Positions 1 through 6,131 of a stretch of DNA of 7,964 bases are shown piece by piece. The notes under the pieces are model-generated. The model ran no database searches. It was not told the DNA's origin and saw only the letters and a program-made list of their open reading frames with translations. Origin of the DNA: Rhodospirillales bacterium. GTDB taxonomy: Bacteria > Pseudomonadota > Alphaproteobacteria > Acetobacterales > Acetobacteraceae. The position numbers and the translations under genes are program-made. Within the stretch, counting starts at the first letter, position 1; the number at the start of each line of letters is the position of its first letter. The stretch covers positions 1-7,964 of the forward strand of contig JAATGE010000311.1 in NCBI GenBank assembly GCA_015654825.1, given 5' to 3'.

Positions 1-1
1 C

Positions 2-919
2 AACATCGCCGGCGGCAAACTTTATGTCGGGACCTCCAGCAATTGCGACGTGGCACCCTACTGGGGACGCCTGGTGCGCATCGACGAGGCGCGCGCCAAG
101 GTGGACAGCGCGTGGTTCACGCTATCGGGCGGCGGCCGCGCGCCGAACGTCAGCGGCGGCGGCATCTGGGGCCCGGGCGGCGTCGCGATCGATACATCGG
201 CGCGCAGCGGCGGCGTATATGTCGCGACCGGCAATGGGCTGGGGGCAAACGCACAGGCACCTTACGCCGAAAACATCGTCAATCTGAGCCGCAATCTGAA
301 GAAGATCGCCGGCGCCGCATCGCCGCTGATCCCCGCGGGCGACAATGATTACGGCGCGACTCCGGCGCTGTTTCAGCCGGCGGGGTGCGCTACCAAATTG
401 TTGGCCGCGCCCAACAAGATCGGGCTGCTGACCGTGGATGCGGTCGCTTCGGACGGTACGCTGCGCGTGTGGCAGTCGCTGCAAATGGCCTCCAACACCG
501 GCGGTTTCCGCGGCAGTGTTGCCTGGGACGCGGTGGACCAGCTGCTGCTGGTGACCACCCCCACGGATGGCCCGGCACCGTTCCTGCACGGTCTTTCGGC
601 GCTGGCGGCCGATACCGGCTGCACCTCGTTGCATCTTGCCTGGAAGGCCAGCCCGAAGGTCGGATCCGATCCGGCAGCCGATCCTTTTTCGCCCGTTACG
701 ATCGCCAACGGCGTGGGCTATTTCGGTGTGCAGGGCGCCGAAGGAGCGCAGCTTCTTGCCGTTGCGACGCGGCAGGGTTCCGGGATCACCGCCGGCCAGG
801 TGCTGTGGACCAGCCCGGTTATCGGGGGCATCATTGTGCCGCCGCCGGCCGTGGTCAACGGGCGCGTGTTCGTTGCCGCGCTGAGCAAGCTCACTGCGTT
901 TTCACTGCCGGCGAAGTAG
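2..919 (+). CDS. PQQ-type beta-propeller protein, C-terminal part (5' end outside window)
   Basis: The reading frame is open from base 2, and 305 residues are visible before the TAG stop at 917-919; the start lies outside the window. The protein carries propeller-blade signatures: GGGIWGPGGVAID followed by GGVYVATGNG, then GDNDYGATPALF (341-376), then LLAAPNKIGLLTVD, and a last strand with GRVFVAALSKLTAFSL. The DNDYG...P-K-G-L-V-D order resembles the blade of quinoprotein alcohol dehydrogenases that carries the catalytic Asp (W-D-Y/F followed by a K/R-x-G stretch). That makes a PQQ-binding or PQQ-derived fold likely. The Trp of that motif is Asn here, and no haem c CXXCH motif is visible, so activity cannot be assumed. 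Location is probably periplasmic or secreted, as for the family, but the signal peptide cannot be seen. It could equally be a non-catalytic BamB-like propeller. It converges on the response-regulator gene, with only 26 bp between them. Confidence 0.8.
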   Translation, partial: NIAGGKLYVGTSSNCDVAPYWGRLVRIDEARAKVDSAWFTLSGGGRAPNVSGGGIWGPGGVAIDTSARSGGVYVATGNGLGANAQAPYAENIVNLSRNLKKIAGAASPLIPAGDNDYGATPALFQPAGCATKLLAAPNKIGLLTVDAVASDGTLRVWQSLQMASNTGGFRGSVAWDAVDQLLLVTTPTDGPAPFLHGLSALAADTGCTSLHLAWKASPKVGSDPAADPFSPVTIANGVGYFGVQGAEGAQLLAVATRQGSGITAGQVLWTSPVIGGIIVPPPAVVNGRVFVAALSKLTAFSLPAK

Positions 920-945
920 CGGCTCGCATTCGAGGAAGGGGGTGC

Positions 946-1569
946 CTATTCGCGACCGCGCTCCGCCTGCATTTCCACAGCCAGGCGGATCAGGTCGGCG
1001 GTGCGCGCCACGCCGAGTTTGGTGCGCAACTGGCCGGCCGTGTTGGCGACGGTCTTGTAGGCGACGCCGAAGATCGTGGCGATTTCGGTCAGGCTGCGGC
1101 CGCCCGCCAGCAGCCGCATGATTTCCATGTCGCGCTCGGTCAGGCGCGGCGAGTTGCCGCCGGCGCCGACGCTGTGCAGGGCAAGGTCCTGCGCCAGGCG
1201 GTGCTCGATATAGCGCCGGCCCGCCGCGACCGCGCGGATCGCGGCCAGAAGTTCTTCCGATGAAACGTTCTTGCTGACATATCCGAGCGCGCCGGCTTCG
1301 AGTGCCCGGCTGGCATACAGGCCATCGGTAATCATCGTCAGCACCAGGACGCGCAGGCCCATGGCGCGCAGTTGCGGCAGCAGCGCGATGCCGCCCAACC
1401 CCGGCAGATTAAGATCAAGCAGCACCAGATCGGGCCGCTTTTCGGCGATCGCGGCCAGCGCCGCGTCGGCATCCGCCGCCTCCGAGCACTCCGCGCCGAT
1501 CGTCGCGCTCAGCATTTCGCGCAGCCCGGATCGCACGATGCCGTGGTCTTCGACCAGCAATATCCTCAC
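946..1569 (-). CDS. LuxR/NarL-family two-component response regulator
   Basis: A 207-aa protein starting at GTG 1569 (VRILLVEDHG...). This start puts the first receiver beta strand at the N-terminus, as is usual for the family. No good Shine-Dalgarno sequence precedes it, so the start is likely but not certain. Receiver domain, about residues 1-115: acidic pair E7/D8, phospho-acceptor D52 in LVLLDLNLPG, T78 and K100 in YVSKN, so all phosphorylation residues are present. The LuxR-type helix-turn-helix covers about 142-200 (LTERDMEIMRLLAGG, then SLTEIATIFGVAYKTVAN with TKLGV). It is a DNA-binding transcription factor controlled by phosphorylation from a sensor kinase, and no kinase is encoded in the window. 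It is divergent from the TonB receptor, which makes that receptor operon a natural target. Regulators of this type also control quinoprotein alcohol oxidation in pseudomonads, which fits the flanking propeller genes; that link is inference. Confidence 0.92.
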   Translation of the reverse strand: MRILLVEDHGIVRSGLREMLSATIGAECSEAADADAALAAIAEKRPDLVLLDLNLPGLGGIALLPQLRAMGLRVLVLTMITDGLYASRALEAGALGYVSKNVSSEELLAAIRAVAAGRRYIEHRLAQDLALHSVGAGGNSPRLTERDMEIMRLLAGGRSLTEIATIFGVAYKTVANTAGQLRTKLGVARTADLIRLAVEMQAERGRE

Positions 1570-1587
1570 GGCAAAAACATTTCGTAT

Positions 1588-1661
1588 GCGTGCGGCCGCG
1601 CGGCTGGCTTGCAGCGGCACGACGCCGGCGGCGCGGGGCCGATACCAGCGTGCGGCCGCAC
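1588..1661. promoter_or_regulatory. Two palindromic GTGCGGCCGC boxes 60 bp apart, candidate operators
   Basis: The 12-mer GCGTGCGGCCGC occurs at 1588-1599 and again at 1648-1659, exactly 60 bp apart, which is near six helical turns. The second copy lies in a perfect 12-bp palindrome (GTGCGGCCGCAC, 1650-1661). The first is the same palindrome with one mismatch (1590-1601). Both lie in the divergent space between the regulator and the TonB receptor, where operators would be expected. In GC-rich DNA such boxes can arise by chance, so the role is inferred. Confidence 0.3.
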
Positions 1662-1694
1662 CCCTCGCGACATTCGAAATCCTCCCCGCAATAC

Positions 1695-1725
1695 CCCGGT
1701 GACCGGGCCCGGCCACATCATGGCC
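1695..1725. promoter_or_regulatory. Overlapping dyad symmetries in the divergent intergenic space
   Basis: Three dyads overlap within 31 bp: CCCGGT-G-ACCGGG (1695-1707, perfect 6+1+6), CCGGGCCCGG (1703-1712, perfect) and GGCCA-N5-TGGCC (1711-1725). They could bind the adjacent LuxR-type regulator or form a leader structure of the receptor transcript. I could not identify a convincing -35/-10 pair nearby. Confidence 0.3.
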
Positions 1726-1771
1726 CGCTATGCGATCCGTCAAGGCTTTCGACGAACGTCGCTGCCGGTCA

Positions 1772-1805
1772 GGGAAATTTCCCCAAAATGTCGGGGATTG
1801 TTCCC
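1772..1805. promoter_or_regulatory. GGGAAATTTCCC palindrome and a second GGG..CCC box at the receptor start
   Basis: GGGAAATTTCCC (1772-1783) is a perfect 12-bp palindrome. An imperfect related box, GGGGATTGTTCCC, lies at 1793-1805. Their left edges are 21 bp apart, about two helical turns. Together they overlap the possible ribosome-binding region and both ATG candidates (1788 and 1806) of the TonB receptor gene. A protein bound here would interfere with transcription or early elongation. This is a candidate operator only. Confidence 0.3.
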
Positions 1806-4244
1806 ATGGATCGAGGCCCCGGCGCGCCTCTAGATGCCCCGGTGAATTCGCACATTTCGACCATATCGAAACAGCAGCACCGGCCAGCGCGCCGTGGCTT
1901 CCTCCCCGCGGCAAGCTTTGCGGTGCTGCTGCCTTTTTCATTGCGAGCACAAACCGTAGCCGACCCGCCCGCGCCGCCTACGGAACAGATTACCGTCGTG
2001 GCGCCGACGCCTCTGCTCGGCTCCGGCGTCGATCGCGACAAGATCCCCGCCAACACCATCGTATTGCGGTCCGCCGACCTGACCCGCAACGGCACCGCGA
2101 GTGCGACGCGCGCGCTGAACGAGACTTCCGGCAGCATCGATCTCGACCAGGCGGTCGGCAACGAATTCCAGCCCAATCTGCTGTTCCGGGGTTTCGAGGC
2201 CTCGCCCCTGGCGGGCGACGCGCAAGGCCTCGCCGTCTATGTCAATGGCAGCCGCTTCAACTCCTCTTTCGCAGACGCCACCAACTGGGACGTGATTCCG
2301 GATATCGCGATCAGCGAACTCGACGTCGTCGGATCGAGCCCGGCGTTCGGCCTCAATGCGCTCGGCGGCGCCGTTTCCGTGCGGCTGAAGGACGGATTTA
2401 CCGCGCCGGGCGGCGAGTTCGAAATATCGGGCGGATCGTTCGGCAAGATCGAGATATCCGGCCAGTACGGCATACAATCGGGCAACGAGGCGGCCTACCT
2501 GGCGGTCACCGGCGCCAATAGCGACGGCTGGCGCGAGGATTCGCCCTCGCAGATAAGGCAGATGTACGGCGACCTCGGCTGGCGGCAGGATGGCAACGAG
2601 GTGCATCTCAGCGTGCTCGGCGCGATCAACAACCTGGTCGGCAACGGCACCACGCCGGTACAGCTGCTCGATGCGGATCGGGCGGCGGTCTTCACTTTTC
2701 CGGACGAGACCCGCAACCACTATGTGCGCGCCATCCTGAACGGCAATTTCCAGCTCAACGACACGGATTCGGTGCAGGCGAACGCCTACTACAGCTACCT
2801 GGACCAGCTGACCTACAACGGCGATGCCGGCGATGAAAACGTATGCGACGACGACCCGCAGTTCGTCTGCGAGGACGACGATGTGCTGACCAACGTGCAC
2901 GGCCAGCCCATCCGCAACGTCATATTCAACAGTCCCTACATTACACGTGGATTTCCGGAGTTTGCTGCCGGCGGCCCGTACTCGGTGCTGAACGTCACCG
3001 CGACGCGCACCAACTCGTACGGCGGCTCGGCGCAGTTCACCACGACGCGGGAGGTTTTCGGCCACGGCAATCATTTTGTCGTCGGCGTCGGCTATGACGG
3101 CGGCCAGTCGGCGTTCTCCGCCGAAACATTCCTCGGCGGCTTCACGCTCGACCGCGACTACATCCCGTTTCCGAACATCGAGATCGACCAGGCGGACAAC
3201 AGCATCACGCCGGTTTCCGTGCATACGAGCAACGACTATGTCGGCGTTTTCGCGGTCGATACGCTGGACGTGACGGACCGCCTGGCCGCCACCGTTTCCG
3301 GCCGGTTCAACAACGCCTCGATTTCGCTGCACGACCAGCTGGGCACCGCGTTGAACGGCTCGCACGAATATAACCGTTTCAATCCGGCCGGCGGCCTGAC
3401 CTACAAGATCACGCCGGAGATTTCCGCCTATGCGGGCTATGCGGAGGCCAATCGCGCCCCGACCCCTTCGGAACTCTCCTGCGCCGACCCCAATTCGCCC
3501 TGTAGCCTGACCAATTTCTTCGTCGGCGACCCGGATCTGAAACAGGTGGTGTCGCACAGCGTGGAAGCCGGCCTGAACGGCCATTTCCGGCTGCCGGACG
3601 GCTCGCGCCTGACCGCGCATGCCGGGTATTTCCGCACCGAAAACGATGACGATATCCAGTTCGTCACGTCATTGACGATCGGCCGCGCCTTCTTCCGCAA
3701 TGTCGGGCAAACGCTGCGCCAGGGCGCGGAGGTTTCGGCAAAGTGGCAGAACGAGCGCTGGCTGGTCTATGGCAGCTACACTTTTACCGACGCCACGTTC
3801 CAGACCGCGCTGGTGCTGAACAACGAGGACAACCCGGCCTCCAACGCGAACGGCGATTATTTTGTGCATCCCGGCGACCAGCTGCCGGGCATTCCGCAGC
3901 ATGCCGGCAAATTCGGCGCGGCCTACAAGGCGACCGAGGCGTGGAACGTCGGACTGACCGGCATTGCCGCCAGCGGCCAGTTTCTGTTCGGCGACGAAGG
4001 CAACCAGAGCCCGAAGACAAGCGCCTACGTCGTGTTCAATTTCAACACGACCTACCAAGTGACGCCGAACGTGCAATTGTTCGGCGTCATCGAAAACATG
4101 TTTGGCGCGCGTTACGAGACCTATGGCACGTTCGCGCCGACGGACAGCGTTCCGATCGTGCAGGCGCCGGGCGCCGCGAACCCGCGCGCGCTGACGCCCG
4201 GGGCGCCGGTCGGCGGCTATGGCGGCGTCAGGGTCACGTTCTGA
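1788..4244 (+). CDS. TonB-dependent outer-membrane receptor
   Basis: A protein of 818 aa from ATG 1788. ATG 1806 (812 aa) and GTG 1842 (800 aa) are alternatives; GTG 1842 would give the most usual signal-peptide length, while 1788 has AGGGA 12 nt upstream. The signal region runs to about residue 55 (RRGFLPAASFAVLLPFSLRAQ) and holds an RRxFL twin-arginine-like motif at 35-39. A TonB-box-like EQITVVA (66-72) is followed by the plug domain, about 80-195 (NLLFRGFEASP, LAVYVNGSRFN, LNALGGAVSVRLKDGF). The 22-strand barrel type follows and ends in ...GGVRVTF with a terminal Phe, as outer-membrane proteins do. A very acidic loop with C353 and C361 lies at 345-365. A second Cys pair (C565, C572) is in the SCADPNSPC loop next to NRAPTPSEL. 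It should import a scarce ligand using TonB-ExbBD energy. The ligand is unknown; iron chelates, lanthanide chelates and PQQ are all possible. It is probably cotranscribed with the propeller gene 55 bp downstream. Confidence 0.93.
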   Translation: MSGIVPMDRGPGAPLDAPVNSHISTISKQQHRPARRGFLPAASFAVLLPFSLRAQTVADPPAPPTEQITVVAPTPLLGSGVDRDKIPANTIVLRSADLTRNGTASATRALNETSGSIDLDQAVGNEFQPNLLFRGFEASPLAGDAQGLAVYVNGSRFNSSFADATNWDVIPDIAISELDVVGSSPAFGLNALGGAVSVRLKDGFTAPGGEFEISGGSFGKIEISGQYGIQSGNEAAYLAVTGANSDGWREDSPSQIRQMYGDLGWRQDGNEVHLSVLGAINNLVGNGTTPVQLLDADRAAVFTFPDETRNHYVRAILNGNFQLNDTDSVQANAYYSYLDQLTYNGDAGDENVCDDDPQFVCEDDDVLTNVHGQPIRNVIFNSPYITRGFPEFAAGGPYSVLNVTATRTNSYGGSAQFTTTREVFGHGNHFVVGVGYDGGQSAFSAETFLGGFTLDRDYIPFPNIEIDQADNSITPVSVHTSNDYVGVFAVDTLDVTDRLAATVSGRFNNASISLHDQLGTALNGSHEYNRFNPAGGLTYKITPEISAYAGYAEANRAPTPSELSCADPNSPCSLTNFFVGDPDLKQVVSHSVEAGLNGHFRLPDGSRLTAHAGYFRTENDDDIQFVTSLTIGRAFFRNVGQTLRQGAEVSAKWQNERWLVYGSYTFTDATFQTALVLNNEDNPASNANGDYFVHPGDQLPGIPQHAGKFGAAYKATEAWNVGLTGIAASGQFLFGDEGNQSPKTSAYVVFNFNTTYQVTPNVQLFGVIENMFGARYETYGTFAPTDSVPIVQAPGAANPRALTPGAPVGGYGGVRVTF

Positions 4245-4299
4245 TGCGACGTACTTCGCCAAGATTTCGCGTCATCAGGCCGGGCGGGGGAACGCCATA

Positions 4300-5277
4300 A
4301 TGAAAATTCTCGCCGCGGCAGCGCTCGTTGCATTCGGTGTGCCCGCGTGGGCACAAACGCTGTACGTTTCCGATCAGCAGGCCGGCGTCGTCACGCTGAA
4401 CGGCGCCACGCTGGCGCGCACCGGCCAGATTTCGATCGGCGGACAGGGGCCGCGCGGCATCGCGGTCACCCACGACGGCGCGCTGCTGGTCACCGCCAAC
4501 CAGGGCAGCGGCGACCTTTCCGTCATCGATCGCGCCACCGGAAAACTCGCGGCGCGCATTCCAATCGGTCCGTCGACCGAAATGGTCCGCCTGCGCGGCC
4601 ACACCGCCTACGCGACATTCGAGCCGCCCGGCGACAAGGGCGGCCTGGCGCATATCGCCATTGTCGATCTCGACCGGCGGCGCGTCACCGCCAATATCCA
4701 GAGCGGGCACGAAACGGAAGGGCTGGAATTTTCCGCCGACGGCAAATACCTGCTGGTCGCCAACGAAGGCGACAACACGATCAGCATCTACAATTTGCCC
4801 GCCGGCACACTGGCCCAAACGGTCAGGACCGGCGCCTACGGTAATCGCCCGCGTGGCATCAAGCGCTCGCCGGACGGCAGCCACTATGTCGCCAGCCTGG
4901 AATTCTCCGACAAGTTCATTGTGCTGAACAAGGATTTCTCCATCACGCAGGCAATTCCGACGGCCAGCGGCCCGTACGGCCTGGCGTTCAGCCCGGATGG
5001 TTCGCGCCTGTTCGTGGCGGCCGCCAAGGCAGGATTGCTGCAGGCGTTCGATGCCAGGACCTACGCCCACCTGGCGGACGTCGCGATCGGCAAGCGCTGC
5101 TGGCATTTCAGCTTTACCGCGGACGGCAAGCGTATTGTTGCAGCCTGCGGCCGGTCGGGCGCACTCTCCGTCGTCGACGCGGCCAATCTGAAAGCGCTGC
5201 CGGCGATTGGCGGATTCAAGATGCCGTGGGGCATCGTGGCCTACCCGAACGATGTCGGTACGCTCGACGAACCATAA
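4300..5277 (+). CDS. Secreted YVTN/YncE-type seven-bladed beta-propeller protein
   Basis: A 325-aa protein from ATG 4300, preceded by a GGGGGAA ribosome-binding site ending about 8 nt upstream. A clear signal peptide spans residues 1-18 (MKILAAAALVAFGVPAWA, then QTLYVS). The rest is built of propeller repeats of about 40 aa with the PxGIxxSPDGxxLxVAN...VxDxxT pattern: GPRGIAVTHDGALLVTAN, EGLEFSADGKYLLVANEG, RPRGIKRSPDGSHYVAS, GPYGLAFSPDGSRLFVAA, and CWHFSFTADGKRIVAACG. Length and repeats match periplasmic YncE-like proteins and the YVTN proteins known from PQQ-dependent alcohol catabolism operons. It follows the TonB receptor by 55 bp on the same strand with no terminator between them, so it is probably an accessory protein of that transport system, such as a periplasmic binding or handling factor. 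No catalytic residues can be named. Hairpin repeats follow the gene. Confidence 0.9.
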   Translation: MKILAAAALVAFGVPAWAQTLYVSDQQAGVVTLNGATLARTGQISIGGQGPRGIAVTHDGALLVTANQGSGDLSVIDRATGKLAARIPIGPSTEMVRLRGHTAYATFEPPGDKGGLAHIAIVDLDRRRVTANIQSGHETEGLEFSADGKYLLVANEGDNTISIYNLPAGTLAQTVRTGAYGNRPRGIKRSPDGSHYVASLEFSDKFIVLNKDFSITQAIPTASGPYGLAFSPDGSRLFVAAAKAGLLQAFDARTYAHLADVAIGKRCWHFSFTADGKRIVAACGRSGALSVVDAANLKALPAIGGFKMPWGIVAYPNDVGTLDEP

Positions 5278-5364
5278 CCGAAGCAGCCGTCCGCGTGGTG
5301 CGATGCCACGGCACTGCGCTATATAGAACGAAATCAATGAGTCGATTTTGAATGGCTTCGCCGA

Positions 5365-5411
5365 CCAGGGGGCTCTGCCCCCTGGACCCAAGACGGCGTG
5401 CCGCCGCCGTC
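5365..5411 (-). repeat. Dispersed twin-hairpin repeat, copy A
   Basis: The first stem pairs CCAGGGGGC (5365-5373) with GCCCCCTGG (5377-5385) around a 3-nt TCT loop. A second stem pairs GACGGCG (5392-5398) with CGCCGTC (5405-5411). The first hairpin and the following GGACC match copy C in the same orientation and are inverted relative to copies B and D. The second hairpin keeps the layout but not the sequence of the other copies. It lies 87 bp after the stop of the propeller gene. Confidence 0.7.
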
Positions 5412-5510
5412 GTACGCGCTGCGCGGCGGGAGTCTTCTGTACCAGTCTCGCAGACCGGCGACTCTGGCCAATTGATTCGGCATCAATGCCAGACTCGGAA
5501 CAGAAAAAAT

Positions 5511-5564
5511 GGGGTCTGGGGCCTACTGGCCCCAGCGGGTCCAGGGCAGAGCCCTGGCCTTTCT
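5511..5564 (+). repeat. Dispersed twin-hairpin repeat, copy B
   Basis: GGGGT is followed by a stem of CTGGGGCC (5516-5523) with GGCCCCAG (5528-5535), then GCGGGT, then a stem of CCAGGGC (5541-5547) with GCCCTGG (5551-5557) around AGA, and a CCTTTCT tail. It is nearly identical to copy D outside the loops. The tail ends 13 bp before the stop codon of the minus-strand small secreted gene, so it lies in that gene's 3' region. Confidence 0.85.
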
Positions 5565-5577
5565 CCCCACGCCCTTG

Positions 5578-5985
5578 CTACTTCAGGCCGCTCGACAGCG
5601 TCGAATTCTCGATCGCGTGGCGGGAGGCCGCGGCGGTCTTGGTCCAGGTGTCGGGCGCCGTGCCGATGCCCGGGATGGTGTCGGTTCCGGAGGCGGACAG
5701 GCAGTCCTTGGCGAACGTCAGCGCCGCCGTGATCGTCGGGCAGGATTTTTTCTTCGACGCCGCCGAGAGGTCCCACGCCGTCTTGGTGCGGGTGGTGACG
5801 GTGATCTTGTAGGGCTTCGAGCAGAAACTGGATGCCGATGCGGTACCCGTCTTTTCCGTCTTGAAGGTCGCGGACACGCCGTATTCGTCGGTCCAGGTGC
5901 CAACGACCTTGCAGGCCGCCGCAAACGCACCGGACGTCGCGCAGCAGGTGAATACGATTGTCGTTAGTTGCAGGATGCGTTGCAT
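5578..5985 (-). CDS. Small secreted four-cysteine protein, function unknown
   Basis: A 135-aa protein from ATG 5985. The start is supported by a GAGGGG ribosome-binding site (5992-5997) with a 6-nt spacer, and by a signal peptide beginning right there (MQRILQLTTIVFTCCATSGAFA, cleavage near residue 22 or 23). The mature part of about 112 aa is rich in Thr, Ser, Ala and Lys and has exactly four Cys (25, 55, 82, 95), compatible with two disulfides in the periplasm or outside. It opens with CKVVGTWTDEYG, which recalls small lipocalin-like or GTW beta-barrel domains, but I do not recognise a family. The Cys pair in TCC of the signal does not form a lipobox. The gene stands alone, converging with the propeller gene and pointing away from the DUF1489 stop. 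Confidence 0.75.
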   Translation of the reverse strand: MQRILQLTTIVFTCCATSGAFAAACKVVGTWTDEYGVSATFKTEKTGTASASSFCSKPYKITVTTRTKTAWDLSAASKKKSCPTITAALTFAKDCLSASGTDTIPGIGTAPDTWTKTAAASRHAIENSTLSSGLK

Positions 5986-5991
5986 GGCTGT

Positions 5992-5997
5992 CCCCTC
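5992..5997 (-). promoter_or_regulatory. Ribosome-binding site deciding the start of the small secreted protein
   Basis: On the minus strand this reads GAGGGG, 6 nt before ATG 5985. It rules in favour of this start over a longer form beginning upstream at 6096, whose extra residues have no signal-peptide character. Confidence 0.75.
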
Positions 5998-6131
5998 GCT
6001 GGTTTGGCGCCCGGGCACGCAAGTAGGCAGGCCATGCCACGGCGCGATTGCCGAATTAGCGGCGGTCGGAGAACGTGGAAACCATATCCTGATCAATATT
6101 GCGTGCTTGCGGCGGGCCGTCGCCCGCTCCC

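Larger units (their letters stand above)
5278..5577. other. 300-bp gene-free space between convergent genes
   Basis: No credible coding region is seen between the propeller protein (+) and the small secreted protein (-). The space holds two copies of a dispersed hairpin repeat in opposite orientation (5365-5411 and 5511-5564). The roughly 100 bp between them are without recognisable content. The hairpins probably serve as transcription stops or RNA-stabilising ends for both converging transcripts. No U-tract follows them, so they are not classic intrinsic terminators. Confidence 0.7.

Noticed and set aside
1590..1787. Extension of the TonB receptor frame upstream to ATG 1590
   Set aside because: The added residues are Arg/Pro/His-rich, without signal-peptide character, and cover the divergent promoter space.
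1570..1787. Cobalamin or other riboswitch upstream of the TonB receptor
   Set aside because: No recognisable riboswitch core was seen; only short dyads are present.
1570..1950. Long N-terminal extension of the response regulator (to 1950) on the minus strand
   Set aside because: The extension overlaps the signal peptide of the TonB receptor, has no domain character, and the receiver domain already starts properly at 1569.
1938..3620. Long open frame on the minus strand inside the TonB receptor gene
   Set aside because: The translation is Arg/Val/Ala-rich without any domain, and is the antisense shadow of a well-supported gene in GC-rich DNA.
5294..5310. CGTGG..CCACG hairpin just after the propeller gene as an intrinsic terminator
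   Set aside because: Only five pairs, a seven-base loop and no T-run after it.
4234..5391. Antisense 385-aa frame across the propeller gene
   Set aside because: No ribosome site or recognisable motif; composition typical of a shadow frame opposite a real gene.
5348..5812. Plus-strand frames through the repeat region and the small secreted gene
   Set aside because: They translate the hairpin repeats and the antisense of a gene with signal peptide and ribosome site.
6112..6127. GCGGGC..GCCCGC hairpin just after the DUF1489 stop as a terminator
   Set aside because: Six pairs and a four-base loop, but no T-run in the direction of transcription; too weak to call.
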